From Calocera cornea HHB12733 (taxonomy: Eukaryota > Basidiomycota > Dacrymycetes > Dacrymycetales > Dacrymycetaceae): 64,000 bases of DNA. This document shows, piece after piece, positions 32,773-43,050 of this stretch (positions are counted from its first letter, which is position 1; each line of letters begins with the position of its first letter). Both the position numbers and the translations under genes were made by a program. The DNA lies in assembly GCA_001632435.1 (NCBI GenBank), contig KV424014.1, positions 1 to 64,000 of the forward strand. The letters run 5' to 3'. The notes under the pieces were generated by a model. The model made no database searches. It was not told where the DNA came from and saw only the letters and a program-made list of their open reading frames with translations.

Positions 32773-34195
32773 ATGGCCGATACCCCAGCCATTACTCCTG
32801 TGACACTGTTCACGTCGGGCATGGCGGTGCCCGCCATCGCTCTGGAGGTGCTCCCCTACGGGCTGCATGTCACCAAGATCCTCCTCAACGCGAACGGCCG
32901 ATCCAATGACGTGATAATCAGCCCCTACTCTAACGACGAGTTGGTGAGGGACAGGAGGATGATGAATCCCATAGTGGGGAGGTATACGAACCGTCTTCCC
33001 GTGGGTGTGCACGAAATCGTGAAGGGAGATACGAAGGCAACAGTTTCGCCGGTCTCCAATTTGAGTACGTCCCTCAACCAGCACCTGCACCAGATTGATA
33101 CTCAGATATTGAAAGGCATGGTAGGACTACCCCACATTTCCATACATGGAGGGAAGGATGGCTTTGATGCGAAGAACTGGACGAGGCTGTCATCGCAGGA
33201 TACTCGCAACTTCTCAGACTCGGAGAAGATGTTGATCGGGAAATTGAACGGCGAGAGCGTTGCGATTTTCAGCTACCTGTCGAAGGACGGCGAGGAGGGC
33301 TTTCCAGGAAACCTGTATACCGAGGTCCTGTTCGCCGTCTTGCCGATCCCGGCCGAGAAGATCCGCGATGGCGAGATCGAGCTCGGCAGCGTCGTTATCG
33401 TCTATCGGTCGCGTATCCTGCCCGGCGGGACTGCCATCTCTCCGGTCAACCTTACGCACCATTGGGGATTCAACTTCTCAGCATCTGTACAGCGCGGGAC
33501 TGAACCAGATGCGAATGCGCATTGGGTGCGGGTCAATGCCTCAAAGCGGCTAGAACTCGCGCCCGACACGATGCCAACCGGCAACATAGTGGACAACAAG
33601 CCTGACAGCGACTGGGATTGGAAAGCGGGCAAGAAGATCAATGACAAGCCTTTGGAAAGGTTGGACGGTTATCTTTTCTTCGACCGGCCGCGGACGTTCG
33701 TTCAACCGGTACATGTTTCGCTGCAGCAGTGGGAAACCGACAACCTGCTGGCTGAAGTGCTCGACGACTCTCGGGAGAGCACCGACGTCCCAGTGGAGGT
33801 GTATGATGAGGTGTCCGGCGTGCGGGCAAAGTTTGTGACGAATCGTACGCTCGTTCTTGCGACGAGCCTCCATCTCCGACTGACGTTGCTCAGAACCGGG
33901 CGTTCAGATTTACGGTGGTGAGGGCTTGCGAGGCGCAGGCACCAAGAAGGCCATACATGGTGGACAGCCCGTCGATGGACAGGGCTACACCGGCCGTCCC
34001 GGCGTGTTCCTCGAGTTCCACGAACCCGTCAACGCGCTGTTCAGCAAATTTGGCAAGGAGCCAGGCGCCGATACAATCTTGTCGGAGGGACAGATATACA
34101 ACAACTATGTTAAGGTTGCGTTCAGGTGAGTTGAGTTTTGGCGCATCTCTTGATCAGACACTGACGAAACGACCAGTTACAAGCCGGAGCAATGA
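32773..34195 (+). CDS. Aldose 1-epimerase-like (galactose mutarotase superfamily) protein
   Basis: Probably interconverts sugar anomers or acts on a related sugar. Exons 32773-33844, 33894-34125 and 34177-34195 give 440 residues; no signal peptide. Family landmarks: NPIVGRYTNRL near 57, IHGGKDGFDAKNW (the LHGG motif), LTHHWGFNF (equivalent of the NHxYFNL catalytic His), RGAGTKKAIHGG near the C-terminus, and VFLEFHEP with the likely catalytic Glu. It is longer than typical mutarotases (about 340), mostly through the middle part. A stretch at 33065-33115 begins GTACGT, ends AAAG and is 51 nt with no stop, so it may be either an intron or 17 extra residues; leaving it out reads smoothly into the LHGG region. 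A decayed copy of its 3' end lies inverted 0.7 kb upstream. Confidence 0.85.
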
Positions 34196-35070
34196 AGCTA
34201 GCCGAAATGAAATCAATGTGTCGTAATATGCATTTCAGCACTGGTGCACACAGCCAGAGCTCACAGAACTATCGTGCGCCGGCGATTGCGTTTGTCAGTG
34301 ACGTCGGCACTGTTCCGATGGTGCTGTGAAACGCCGAGATTGCACCCGAACTAGGCGACGCGCCCTGGCGACGGAGGGAACGGCAGGCATGATGGCGCGT
34401 GGGCGGCCGACCTCCCCGATCCTGTTCTAGCCTGCAGCATCAAACAGACCGCCAAGCGAGAATCAAGACAATCGTCTCCACCCCGGAAGCTTGAGAAAAC
34501 CGGGAATTCCATCGTACTAGACGTGTTACAAAAAAGGAAGATCAGAAGCTCGTACAGGAGAGGGGCGCTTGCGTGGGGGCGACATGTGGACAGGGACGCG
34601 ACGCTTCCGCGCCCCGGCGCGACCGCCGATAACCTGGGCGCTCATTCCTTCATGTGCCCTCCCACTCTTAAAGGAGATCCGTGCCAAACGGACTTGGCAG
34701 GCATCCAAAAGATTCGGCAGTGACCGAGTCGTCCGCCTGCCGCCTTGACAACCCACCTATTGCTGGTGACGAACCCGACTGGCATGTACCGGGACCTTAT
34801 CAGCTGCCGTGTGCCATTCACCCTGGGCCCTGACCGTGCCTTCCTTTGGAAATTCCAGAGTACAGGCACCATCGACCATCATACATTGCCACGCCGTCAC
34901 GTTAGAGACAACAACATGGGGGACCCCGAACGGAACAGTAAAAACCCCGCCGCCTTTTCCATTTGCCCTTCCTCATCCCCTCCCTCTATCCCTCCTTTCG
35001 TCCCTTCGTCCACCCTCCCTTCGGTGTTTAGACCCTCCCCCTACCCACTCTTTACAAGCACTTCAGCACA
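34196..35070. other. Intergenic; promoter of the secreted protein gene
   Basis: No gene seen. The last 120 bp before the next start codon are strongly CT-rich with CCCTCC/CCTTCC tracts, a common feature of highly expressed fungal promoters. No clear TATA box. Confidence 0.5.
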
Positions 35071-35936
35071 ATGAAGATTTCCGCTCTTTCCGTCCTTGTT
35101 TCCGCCGTTCTCCTGGCCACCACCGGTGAAGCCGCCCACCTTAAGCAGGTAAATGTCTACCCGTCTCTTCGGAGGCCCACACGCTCACGCTTGAGAAGGC
35201 CAAGGCGAGGGACATCGCCGCCCACGAGAAGTTCGCCGACATCGTCGCCCGCGCTCCCCCCACCATCTCCGATGGCGTCTGCATATGCCCAGATAATACG
35301 CCATGCCGTACTGGCTGTGGCTCCGACTGCGGTGGCTCGCGCCAGAGGCGCTCGGCCGAACCTCGTGATCTTTTCTGGATCGCACCTTCTGAGTTCTCTG
35401 GCGAGATCTACTCCGCGAAGGTCATCGCGGAACTGATAAAGGGCGATGGTGTCTTCGTCCACGGCAACGGCTCCACCGTCGTCGACTGGGAGTACAAGAC
35501 CAACTCCGAGGCGAACCGCATTGCGTTCTGGAAGAACAAGCGTTCCGGCCCCGGAATGATGGAGCGCATCAAGCGCGGTTTCATCAGCTTCACCGCTCCT
35601 TACCTGTGCGTGACCCCCTTCGGCATGAGCGTCGTATGAGACGCTGACATGTGCTGTAGTGCCAAGACCATCGCCGTTTACTTCGACGACCCCGACAAAG
35701 TTTTCCTTCTGTCGGAGAACTCCGGTGTCGCGAACAAGGACATCATCCGCATGGCCAATGCGCTCCTCGAGGACAAGGAAGCCAAGGACTTCATGATCTG
35801 GCACCACGTGTAAGCTTTCTCATTTGATCGATTCGCTCCGAGCTGACGAGACTCTTCCAGCATCGACCGCCACACCATGGAGACCGTCGTCTCCACCTTG
35901 TGCCCTCGCCTCGGCCCCATGTACTGCGAGAACTAA
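35071..35936 (+). CDS. Small secreted Cys-containing protein, unrecognised
   Basis: I do not recognise the family. Exons 35071-35148, 35196-35605, 35660-35809 and 35861-35936 give 237 residues. Residues 1-21 are a clear signal peptide (MKISALSVLVSAVLLATTGEA). Residues about 58-73 hold a Cys cluster, C-I-C-P-D-N-T-P-C-R-T-G-C-G-S-D-C. It is followed directly by a dibasic-type site, RQRRSAEPRD, that a Kex2-like protease could cut. The rest (about 150 residues) is a mixed helix/strand domain with two more Cys near the end (LCPRLGPMYCEN). Possible readings are a wall-associated protein, an effector-like protein or a pro-protein whose Cys-containing N-terminal part is removed. The CT-rich upstream region hints at strong expression. 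Confidence 0.8.
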
Positions 35937-36639
35937 GCGGCTCACCTCCACCATTTCTTTTCGGGTCTTTCGTAAACCAGCTTGTTCGTGCACCCTTGGC
36001 CTTTCCTCTCACCTTCCTTGCTCGCGCCACTCTTTCCGCTGAGCAGGAAGGCGACGAGTCGGCTGTATACCCCTGCGCATTCCGCGAGCCTTCGTTTCCT
36101 CTTTACATCACTGTTCCATGATCTACGATCTACACGGTTGAAGCACTTGGGTGTGTTCTGTGTCTGTCTGACGTCTACACCTCCCATTCCACCGGAGGGA
36201 GGACCACAGGGGATCGGATCTCATTGTAGTAATCCTTCAATTAACCTACCACGTTGTTGTTGTTAAAATGCCGCTCTGAATGGATTGTATGATCTGTTTA
36301 GAGCATTTCCAGTGTTCTGCCCTGAGGGTCACCGCGAACAGGCAGCAGGTTGCGGCGACGACGTCCATGGGGGTGCCTCATCGGCCCGCGTTCATGCGCA
36401 GCGATAGACGCCGTTGTCGGACCATAAGTGGACCCTGCACTTCTAGGCCACCATCTTGGCCGTTATGAGTTGAATGATTATACGAACCTGTCCGCATACT
36501 GATGCCGCAGGGATGACGACGGCCACCGGCCTTCACAGGACCGCGGACCCTTATTGACTTGCCTCCGATTTCAGCAGCGACTTTTTCCGAGTCCCTACTA
36601 GTCGTACTCTGTTTGCCTAACCCATCGGCATATCCCACC
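35937..36639. other. Intergenic, no gene seen
   Basis: 3' region of the secreted protein gene and promoter of TIM54. An open frame runs in from 36559 to the TIM54 start, but the family N-terminus begins at 36640. Confidence 0.55.
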
Positions 36640-38170
36640 ATGGCCGTCCCCGGCCCATCGACACCTCCTGTATCGCCATCTGGCTCGACACCGTCTGCCG
36701 CAACGAGCGCCGCCTCGACCGGCTCGAAAGTCGCCGCTGAGGCGGCCTCTGCCGGCAGCTCCGGCATCCGTAGTGTCCTGATGTACACGGGCATCCCGCC
36801 GTCGCTCCTGCGCATGCCCAAGCTGCGCCTCCCCTCGCGAAACTGGCTCATCTTCCTCGGTGTGATTGGCAGCACTACTGCTCTGTTTGTGTATGACAGG
36901 CGGGAGTGCAGGCGCATCCGGCGCGAGGCGTGCGAGAAGGTCGCGTGGATGGCCGACCTGCCGCTCGACCCGCAGGGGACGGTCAGAAGGGTCAAGGTGT
37001 ATGCGGCTAGGCAGCCGGGGGACGACGAGAGCGCCAAGGGGATGCTGTATTTCCGAAAATGGGTCAAGGTACGTGCTTGATACCTTGTGGCATGGGCCGT
37101 GCTGATGCGCATATATGCAGCCCATACTCGTCGCTGCGGCTGTGGACTATGACATGGTCGTCGGCCAGCGGCATGGGTCAATAACGGACCTGCTTGCGCG
37201 TGAGATCCAGCACAAGCGGCTCGTAGACGCCGGTCTGCTTCCGCCCGTGGCTGGACCAACACCGGCTATGCAGCCTGCGGCAGAACAGGAGAGCGCGCTC
37301 CAGGGCGGGATCGTCCTCATCGGGCGATCGACCTTCAAGGAGTATATGGAAGGGCTGAAGCGGGGCTATGGGGAGAGCGTGAGCCTCGGGAGGGGAGGGA
37401 AGCAGAGGGGCGATGATGAGGAAGACGCGCAAATAGCCAAGGAGCTTGAAAATGACGGGGTGTTCGACGAGCCCGAGGTGGTCGACATCACCTCCTCAGG
37501 CGAGGACGGCGCCCCGCCTCCGCCAGCACCCGCGCCCGCGCAACCGCAACCGTTCCGCAACCCCTTCCTCCCCTCCAACTTCGAGCTCCGGCCCAACAAT
37601 CGCTTCCAGCCCGCCCCACCAGCGCAAGCCGTCCTCCCCGCCGAGTTGACCCTCCCGCCACAACCGCCGCTGCTCCTCCTCCCCTTCCGCAACCTCGTCG
37701 GGATATCCCTCGTCCCGCGCCAGATCTGGGGCTTCTTCAACCGCCGGTATTATGCGCAGAGCGGGGCGGAGCACGCTTTCATCCTCCTTAAGGGCGCGAC
37801 GCGGCCGTTTGACCCTCGGACGGACCTGGCCTTCGGCCAGGAGACAGAATACTACTGGCCGAGCAAGTTCGACAAGGTCGACGCAGACATTGACAAGCGG
37901 CGGACGGAGTACTACAAGGAGCTTGCGAAGAAGCTCAAGACCGCGCGGGAGCTTGCAAGCGGCGAGCGCGCGCCGACCAAGGACGAGGAGCGGAACCCGC
38001 CCAAGACGGAGCAGGAGCTGCGGCAGGATCGGTTCGATCGGGAGAAGAGGTGGAAGAGGGAGCTGGAGGGGTGGAAGATTGTCAGACGGGGCCAGGATCC
38101 GGTGTGGGAGGAGGGGTGGGGCGAGGCCGTGCGGGTTTATGATAAGGAAGGGGAGAAGGGTGCCATCTAG
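36640..38170 (+). CDS. TIM54: TIM54, mitochondrial carrier translocase subunit
   Basis: Inner-membrane subunit of the TIM22 complex, which inserts carrier proteins. Exons 36640-37068 and 37121-38170 give 492 residues. After a Ser/Thr/Pro-rich leader comes the family core SGIRSVLMYTGIPPSLL, then LPSRNWLIFLGVIGSTTALF, the single membrane helix, followed by YDRRECRRIRREA. After the intron the protein continues PILVAAAVDYDMVVG, and the C-terminal third contains VGISLVPRQIWGFFNRRYYA and WPSKFDKVDADI, both typical of fungal Tim54. A Pro-rich insertion separates the two halves. The start at 36640 is chosen because it begins the usual short N-terminus. Confidence 0.93.
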
Positions 38171-38371
38171 TGTCGCTGCAGATCTTGCTCTCTCTTGGGA
38201 TATGGCCCTGCATACTACTCATCGTTGGATGCTTAATGCAATCACCTATTACGTTAACTTGACGCGCGGAGTCAAAATTCCGCCTGGCGTCGTCCCTAGT
38301 CGAGTGCGTCGACGCTCTTGCGCATATACGCTCATTGAACACCTGTCTTTGCACTCAAAGCATCTCGAACG

Positions 38372-39061
38372 ATGTCACGCCCACAGCCCGAGGTGATCAT
38401 GTCTGTACGTCCCCTTTCATTGCATTCCCCTCCCCTGCTTCCATACCCACGTCCCTCGGCGCTCACCGCATCCCATCCACCCACGACCACCCCCGCTTCC
38501 ACACGTCCTCCGAGCATTCACTCACCCCCTCCCCAGTTCCAAGACGGCGGCTTCTACAGCCAGCAAGCCCTCATTGCCGCCCTCTCAGCGATCAACACGA
38601 CGCACGCGGAGTGGAAGGCGCGCCCGAAGCCGGCCGTCGTGGGCGCGGAGCTGAAGCTGGCTAAGGAGGATGTGGAGCTGGTGGTGAGTCTTGCGGCTTC
38701 AGGTTGAGCTCGTGGAGGGGAGGGGACGGCTGGATGGCATCGTGGCAGTTGGGAGTGTCATGATGATTGTGCTTTGGCATTACACACGTCGTGACCAACA
38801 ACGGACTTCGTTCCGCGTAGCGGTCCCCATGCGCATACCACACCCAGCATCTCTCACCTCCCTCACCCCTCTCCATACCCGGTCCCCCTCCCTCCCCGCT
38901 ACCATCCTCTCATACACCAGCTAACCCCACTCCAGATGTCCGAGCTCGACTACACCAAGCCCCAAGCGGAGCGTGCGCTGCGCGAGAACGGGGGCGACGT
39001 GCAAAAGGTGTTTGACGAGTACGTCAAACCGGCTAAGCCGAGGGAGGAGCATCGATATTAG
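38372..39061 (+). CDS. HYPK-like protein with C-terminal UBA-like domain
   Basis: HYPK binds the NatA N-terminal acetyltransferase and modulates it in animals and filamentous fungi. Exons 38372-38404, 38537-38683 and 38936-39061 give only 101 residues, and all junctions are phase 0. The C-terminal half is the diagnostic part: KEDVELVMSELDYTKPQAER followed by ALRENGGDVQKVFDEYV, a three-helix UBA-like fold. The third intron boundary falls exactly before MSELDY. The N-terminal half is polar and lacks the usual acidic run of animal HYPK. The second intron (252 bp) is unusually long for this window. A short NAC-alpha-type UBA protein is the alternative, but no NAC domain is present. Confidence 0.8.
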
Positions 39062-40036
39062 ATGGGTGTATGCTCAGTGGGGTTGTGCTGAGGTCGGCTG
39101 GGCGCCCGTGGTGGAGGGCTGGGAACTCGAATATGGAGGGTAGGGGACATGGTGGAGGGACGACATGCTCAATGTCGTCCATGGTAGCGATTGGAATATG
39201 GGAACCTTCATTACGCATTATTGTATTTCTATCATCTGGCGTATCTAGAGAGCAATAAACCAAGAGCCTCGTACACCTCCTCGTCCCTTGCTTCTATGAA
39301 AAAACCATTAGCACATCGTTCGAAAGACGGCCGAAACTGAAACCGAGTCCAAAAGGGAAACGACGCCGACACAAACACCGAAGCCGGTCCGAAAACCAAA
39401 TCACAAAAGGCCCTCAGCCTCGCCTTCCGTCTCCCCATGTGCACCCTGTACCAGCCCTGCTGCCGGTCCATCCCCGAAGGCGAGGGACCGGCGTGCACGG
39501 GCTGAGAGAAGATTGGGCACCTCCCCGGGGGGAGGAGGGTGCGTGCGGGTTACCAGAGTTATCATCAGAGGGCCATGGGGTGAAGAAGTGTAAGGAGATA
39601 GAAGGAGTGGAGAGGACTCACGGTGCATATAAAGATGGGTGATAGGAAAGAGGTCAGAGATGGGAAAGATGTACGCCAACCACCAGGTGATCCGGCTTCC
39701 CAGCCCTTCGACCCCGAGGGGGAAAGGCTCAGCAAGGATTGTTTTTGTGGGGCTGTTGCCCTCTCAGAAGAGAGAGCTCCGTCTGGGCGCTCTGTCTGGA
39801 CCAGAGCTACCCTGTGTGGACCGTGCGCGGGCACTGAGCAGAGTACTGGCAATTTGGAACGCCGTGAATGAAGAGAGAGGCGGACGCGCGCGACGAGGAC
39901 TTTGTAGGGCAGCGCGTGTTTAGGGCCGGTACAGGGAGGGTGGCGAGGTCCCTTTTTGGGCGGACAGGGACGACGAGCTGCATACAACCATCGACACACA
40001 CGCACACGACATAGAGCAGTGTGCTCGCTCTACAGG
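39062..40036. other. Intergenic, no gene seen
   Basis: 3' region of the HYPK-like gene and promoter of MRP51. Frames here are short and contradictory between strands. Confidence 0.5.
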
Positions 40037-41434
40037 ATGGCGAAGCTGGGATCTGCCTCGTCAACGGCATCGCCCTCGGGCTTCGCCTCCATGCTCCGAC
40101 GCTCCAAGTTCGCCTCGTACGACACGAGTATTGGGCAGGTTTACACGGCGCCGATGGCCTACCGCACGCGGGGCAACTTTGGCTTCAAACACCCGACGTC
40201 CCTCGGGCCAAAGGGGAGGAAGTTCCAGTACATCAACGTCCGGGTGCCGGACAGCCCGTATCGGGTCATGGAGTGGTCGAGTGGGGAGAGGTCTGCGCGG
40301 TGGATGAACCAGATGGACGAGGTGCGCCCACGGGTCGACTCGCCCCCGACGACCGGCATGTTTGGAGGGCGCGCGGACTGGGGCGCCAAGCTCACCGAGA
40401 CCCGTCCCGAGGAGAAAAGGATCTGGTACGACGAGACCGAGTTTACGGAGTACGTTGCCGATTGGGCGCGAGAGAGTCTGCGGCCGGACCAGAAGACGAA
40501 GCACACGTTCCCGAGCAGGAATTTCGCGCGGCTCGCGCCCGATGACTTCCTTCGCTACCTCGACGAAATGCGCGACCTACGGCAGGATTTCAAGGAATGG
40601 ATGATTGCCGAAGGCAAGGGGAAGCCGAAGGAGACACCGGCCCAGTTGGGCAGATCGGACGAGCCGATCGACCTGTTCACCATCGCGCACAACATAGACG
40701 CCAGGGCGTACTTCCTCCAATTCCTCGCCCAGCGCCGCCCCGCCAACTGGGGCAAACAGGTCATCCCCGCCGCACACCCCATCGCCGCGATGGCATATCA
40801 CCGTCCGCCGCAGCTGCAGACGTTCCTCGACAACAAGCCCGCTACCGGCCACATCATCGGCGAAGTCAACTTCTCCCGTGACGACAAAGGGAAGCTGGGT
40901 ACACCAGCGAAGAACCAGAGAAGTATCCAGGACCAGGTCGCCCTAGTCGGCTTCGCGAGTCAAGTCGCACGTTTGAGCACAATCAAGGCAGGCGGCGGCC
41001 ATCGACCGCGCGCGGCGCAGAAGTTGCAAGACGACCCCGAGCTCGGGAAGGGCAAGTTCCGCGTCTGGTCTGCGCAGCTCAGGAAACCGCCGCTGGTGTC
41101 CGGCAAGCTCGACGCTAAGGGCGCCATCCCAGACGACGTTGCCGCAGCGGTGGTCGACATAGAGCTACGTGAGGCCGACGCCTATCAGGAGGACATGGCG
41201 AACCGGGAGCGTCCCGGTTCGCCAGCGTACGTTTCACAAGAACCCGCCCGTCATTCAGGCACTCAGGCCTCGGCCTCCTCTGCGCAGGCCACAGCGCCAA
41301 GATACCGGCAGAAGATGAAAGCGAATGACGATGGCATATTTCTCCTCAACACGCTCACCACCTTGCTTGACCACAAAACGAGGACTCGGGACAAGGCAGC
41401 AGGGCAAGAGGAGCCCGCGGAGACGCCTCGATAA
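40037..41434 (+). CDS. MRP51: MRP51-like mitochondrial small-subunit ribosomal protein
   Basis: Fungal-specific protein of the mitochondrial small ribosomal subunit, implicated in yeast in translation of mitochondrial mRNAs. One exon, 465 residues from the Met at 40037; the frame is open upstream to 39956, but the Met opens a short targeting-like leader. The N-terminal family block reads FASMLRRSKFASYDTSIGQV, then TAPMAYRTRGNFGFKHP, then YINVRVPDSPYR and SARWMNQMDEV. The middle has a duplicated-looking VADWARES / FPSRNFARLAPDDFLRYLDE region, and the C-terminal third is low-complexity. Recognition rests on the N-terminal block; the remainder is poorly conserved in the family. Confidence 0.8.
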   Translation: MAKLGSASSTASPSGFASMLRRSKFASYDTSIGQVYTAPMAYRTRGNFGFKHPTSLGPKGRKFQYINVRVPDSPYRVMEWSSGERSARWMNQMDEVRPRVDSPPTTGMFGGRADWGAKLTETRPEEKRIWYDETEFTEYVADWARESLRPDQKTKHTFPSRNFARLAPDDFLRYLDEMRDLRQDFKEWMIAEGKGKPKETPAQLGRSDEPIDLFTIAHNIDARAYFLQFLAQRRPANWGKQVIPAAHPIAAMAYHRPPQLQTFLDNKPATGHIIGEVNFSRDDKGKLGTPAKNQRSIQDQVALVGFASQVARLSTIKAGGGHRPRAAQKLQDDPELGKGKFRVWSAQLRKPPLVSGKLDAKGAIPDDVAAAVVDIELREADAYQEDMANRERPGSPAYVSQEPARHSGTQASASSAQATAPRYRQKMKANDDGIFLLNTLTTLLDHKTRTRDKAAGQEEPAETPR

Positions 41435-41649
41435 TGTACGCTCGCATGAGACCAGCTTTCCTCATCTGGTGTGATGCATTAGCAGAACCAATATATTTGA
41501 GATATTGACCACTCCGTGCTATGGTACATGGTATGGACAAGACCGGCATGTCCGGAGGCTGTTGTCTATTGAGGGATATGCTGCAGAATAGGTATGATGG
41601 CAGGGTGAAGTAGGAAGATACGTGAAGATGACGAGCCACGCGGCAGAGG

Positions 41650-42975
41650 TCACTTCCTATGAAAGCCCTTCTCCTGTGCACGGTCGAAGGTCCAGCCTTT
41701 CTCTCTGGCAATAGCAGAGACGCGGTCCATCGGCGTGTTGAGGTCTTGTGTTGGGCCTACTACAAGCTGACGTAGACTGGGCAGGAGGCAATGTCGGAGA
41801 AAGGCAGCGTCGCCCGAGTCGTCGCTAACGCCAAAGGTAAAGCGCGCGAGACTCGGCAAGCAGACAATGTTGGCTGCCGAGGGTGCTGTAATGTGGTCGC
41901 CGGATGGGACCTGCCAGTCATGCTCCAATGCCGGAATGGACAGTTCCTCCAGACTGGGCAGGTCTTGCAGGAGTGGGATGAGCTGGGAGACCGGCGGTCT
42001 TCGGCCGAGTTGGATCGTAAGGCTTCGGAGCGTTCGTATCGGCTTCGGCAGGACGAGCTCGACATGACTCTGCAGCGTGAGTCTCTCCAGGCTCTCTGCC
42101 CCCGCGAGGAGCCTCCCCAATATCCGCTCAAACCTCTCGCTCGTCTTCATCCCCGTCCTCCACTCGATCGCGCGCAAGCAAGGGCAGTGCGCCCCATCCA
42201 GCCCGTCTGCGAGCCGGTCGAGCATCGCTGCAGTCCAGACCTGGTCGCGCAGGTCAAAGTCGACAGCGGCCCAGAGGTGCTGCCGCGATAGGGCGAGGTC
42301 GAGCAGCCTGTAGTCTGGTCCGTCAGTGGACGGTAGGCCGAGGCTGTCCCCTAGTTCGTACGTCATTCGGAGATGGAGCGAAGAGGCTTTGGCCCGCTGA
42401 AAGGAGAGCGTCGTGAGAGCGACAAAGCCGTCTGTGTAGGAAGGCCGGATCGGGATGGTGATTTCGGACCAGAGGGAGGGGCAGGAGAGGGCGGAGGTCC
42501 GCCAGTAGAAGCACACTTGGGACAGCGCGAGGAGAGCGCAGGGGTCGGATTGGATGACGTGGTATAAGATACGTTGTAGGACCTCGGGTGGGAACTGTTG
42601 TACTCGGAGCGGTGTGTCGTAGTCGATGACGGCAGCAGGCTTGGGGGTAGGTGATGACTGGAGGACCAGGGAACCGGCGAGCTCCATAAGTCGAAGCTGC
42701 TTCTCCTTCAGCTGCGCCGATAGGAGCTCCATCTGCCGGTGCAGCTCGTCAATTTCTGCTTGCAGAACAATCCGCTCCATGTCTGATGTCGGCTCGACAG
42801 ATAGAATCTCCGCTTGGGGCGTAGGGAGGGGTAGAGGTTCAACCAGAGGTGTCGTCTGGGGTGCCTTGCCCAGAGCTCTGCGAGGTAAAAAAGCGAGAGC
42901 CGTCCGCATGTACGCGGGCAGGCTAGTAGCCCGTGTGCGAGGCATGGCCCTTCCTTCTTCTGCAGGGTTTGGCAT
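41650..42975 (-). CDS. F-box protein
   Basis: Likely substrate adaptor of an SCF ubiquitin ligase; such genes are expanded in agaricomycetes. One exon, 441 residues. Residues about 65-98 form a coiled coil (ERIVLQAEIDELHRQMELL). The F-box follows at about 125-170 with LRVQQFPPEVLQRILYHVI and SQVCFYWRTSALSCPSLWSE. The rest is a degenerate leucine-rich repeat solenoid (ILGRLLAGAESLERLTLQS, LIPLLQDLPSLEELSIPAL). An in-frame Met at 42945 is an alternative start. A TATAAAT lies on the minus strand about 70 bp upstream of 42975. Confidence 0.85.
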   Translation of the reverse strand: MPNPAEEGRAMPRTRATSLPAYMRTALAFLPRRALGKAPQTTPLVEPLPLPTPQAEILSVEPTSDMERIVLQAEIDELHRQMELLSAQLKEKQLRLMELAGSLVLQSSPTPKPAAVIDYDTPLRVQQFPPEVLQRILYHVIQSDPCALLALSQVCFYWRTSALSCPSLWSEITIPIRPSYTDGFVALTTLSFQRAKASSLHLRMTYELGDSLGLPSTDGPDYRLLDLALSRQHLWAAVDFDLRDQVWTAAMLDRLADGLDGAHCPCLRAIEWRTGMKTSERFERILGRLLAGAESLERLTLQSHVELVLPKPIRTLRSLTIQLGRRPPVSQLIPLLQDLPSLEELSIPALEHDWQVPSGDHITAPSAANIVCLPSLARFTFGVSDDSGDAAFLRHCLLPSLRQLVVGPTQDLNTPMDRVSAIAREKGWTFDRAQEKGFHRK

Positions 42976-43043
42976 GCGTGTGTTGCCTGGAGCAGAGTCA
43001 AGAGGCAGGGGGGGAAAATCCGCCTCGACGCCGAGTCGCGCAG

Positions 43044-43050
43044 ATTTATA
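43044..43050 (-). promoter_or_regulatory. TATA box of the F-box gene
   Basis: TATAAAT on the minus strand 69 bp before the start codon at 42975. Confidence 0.5.
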
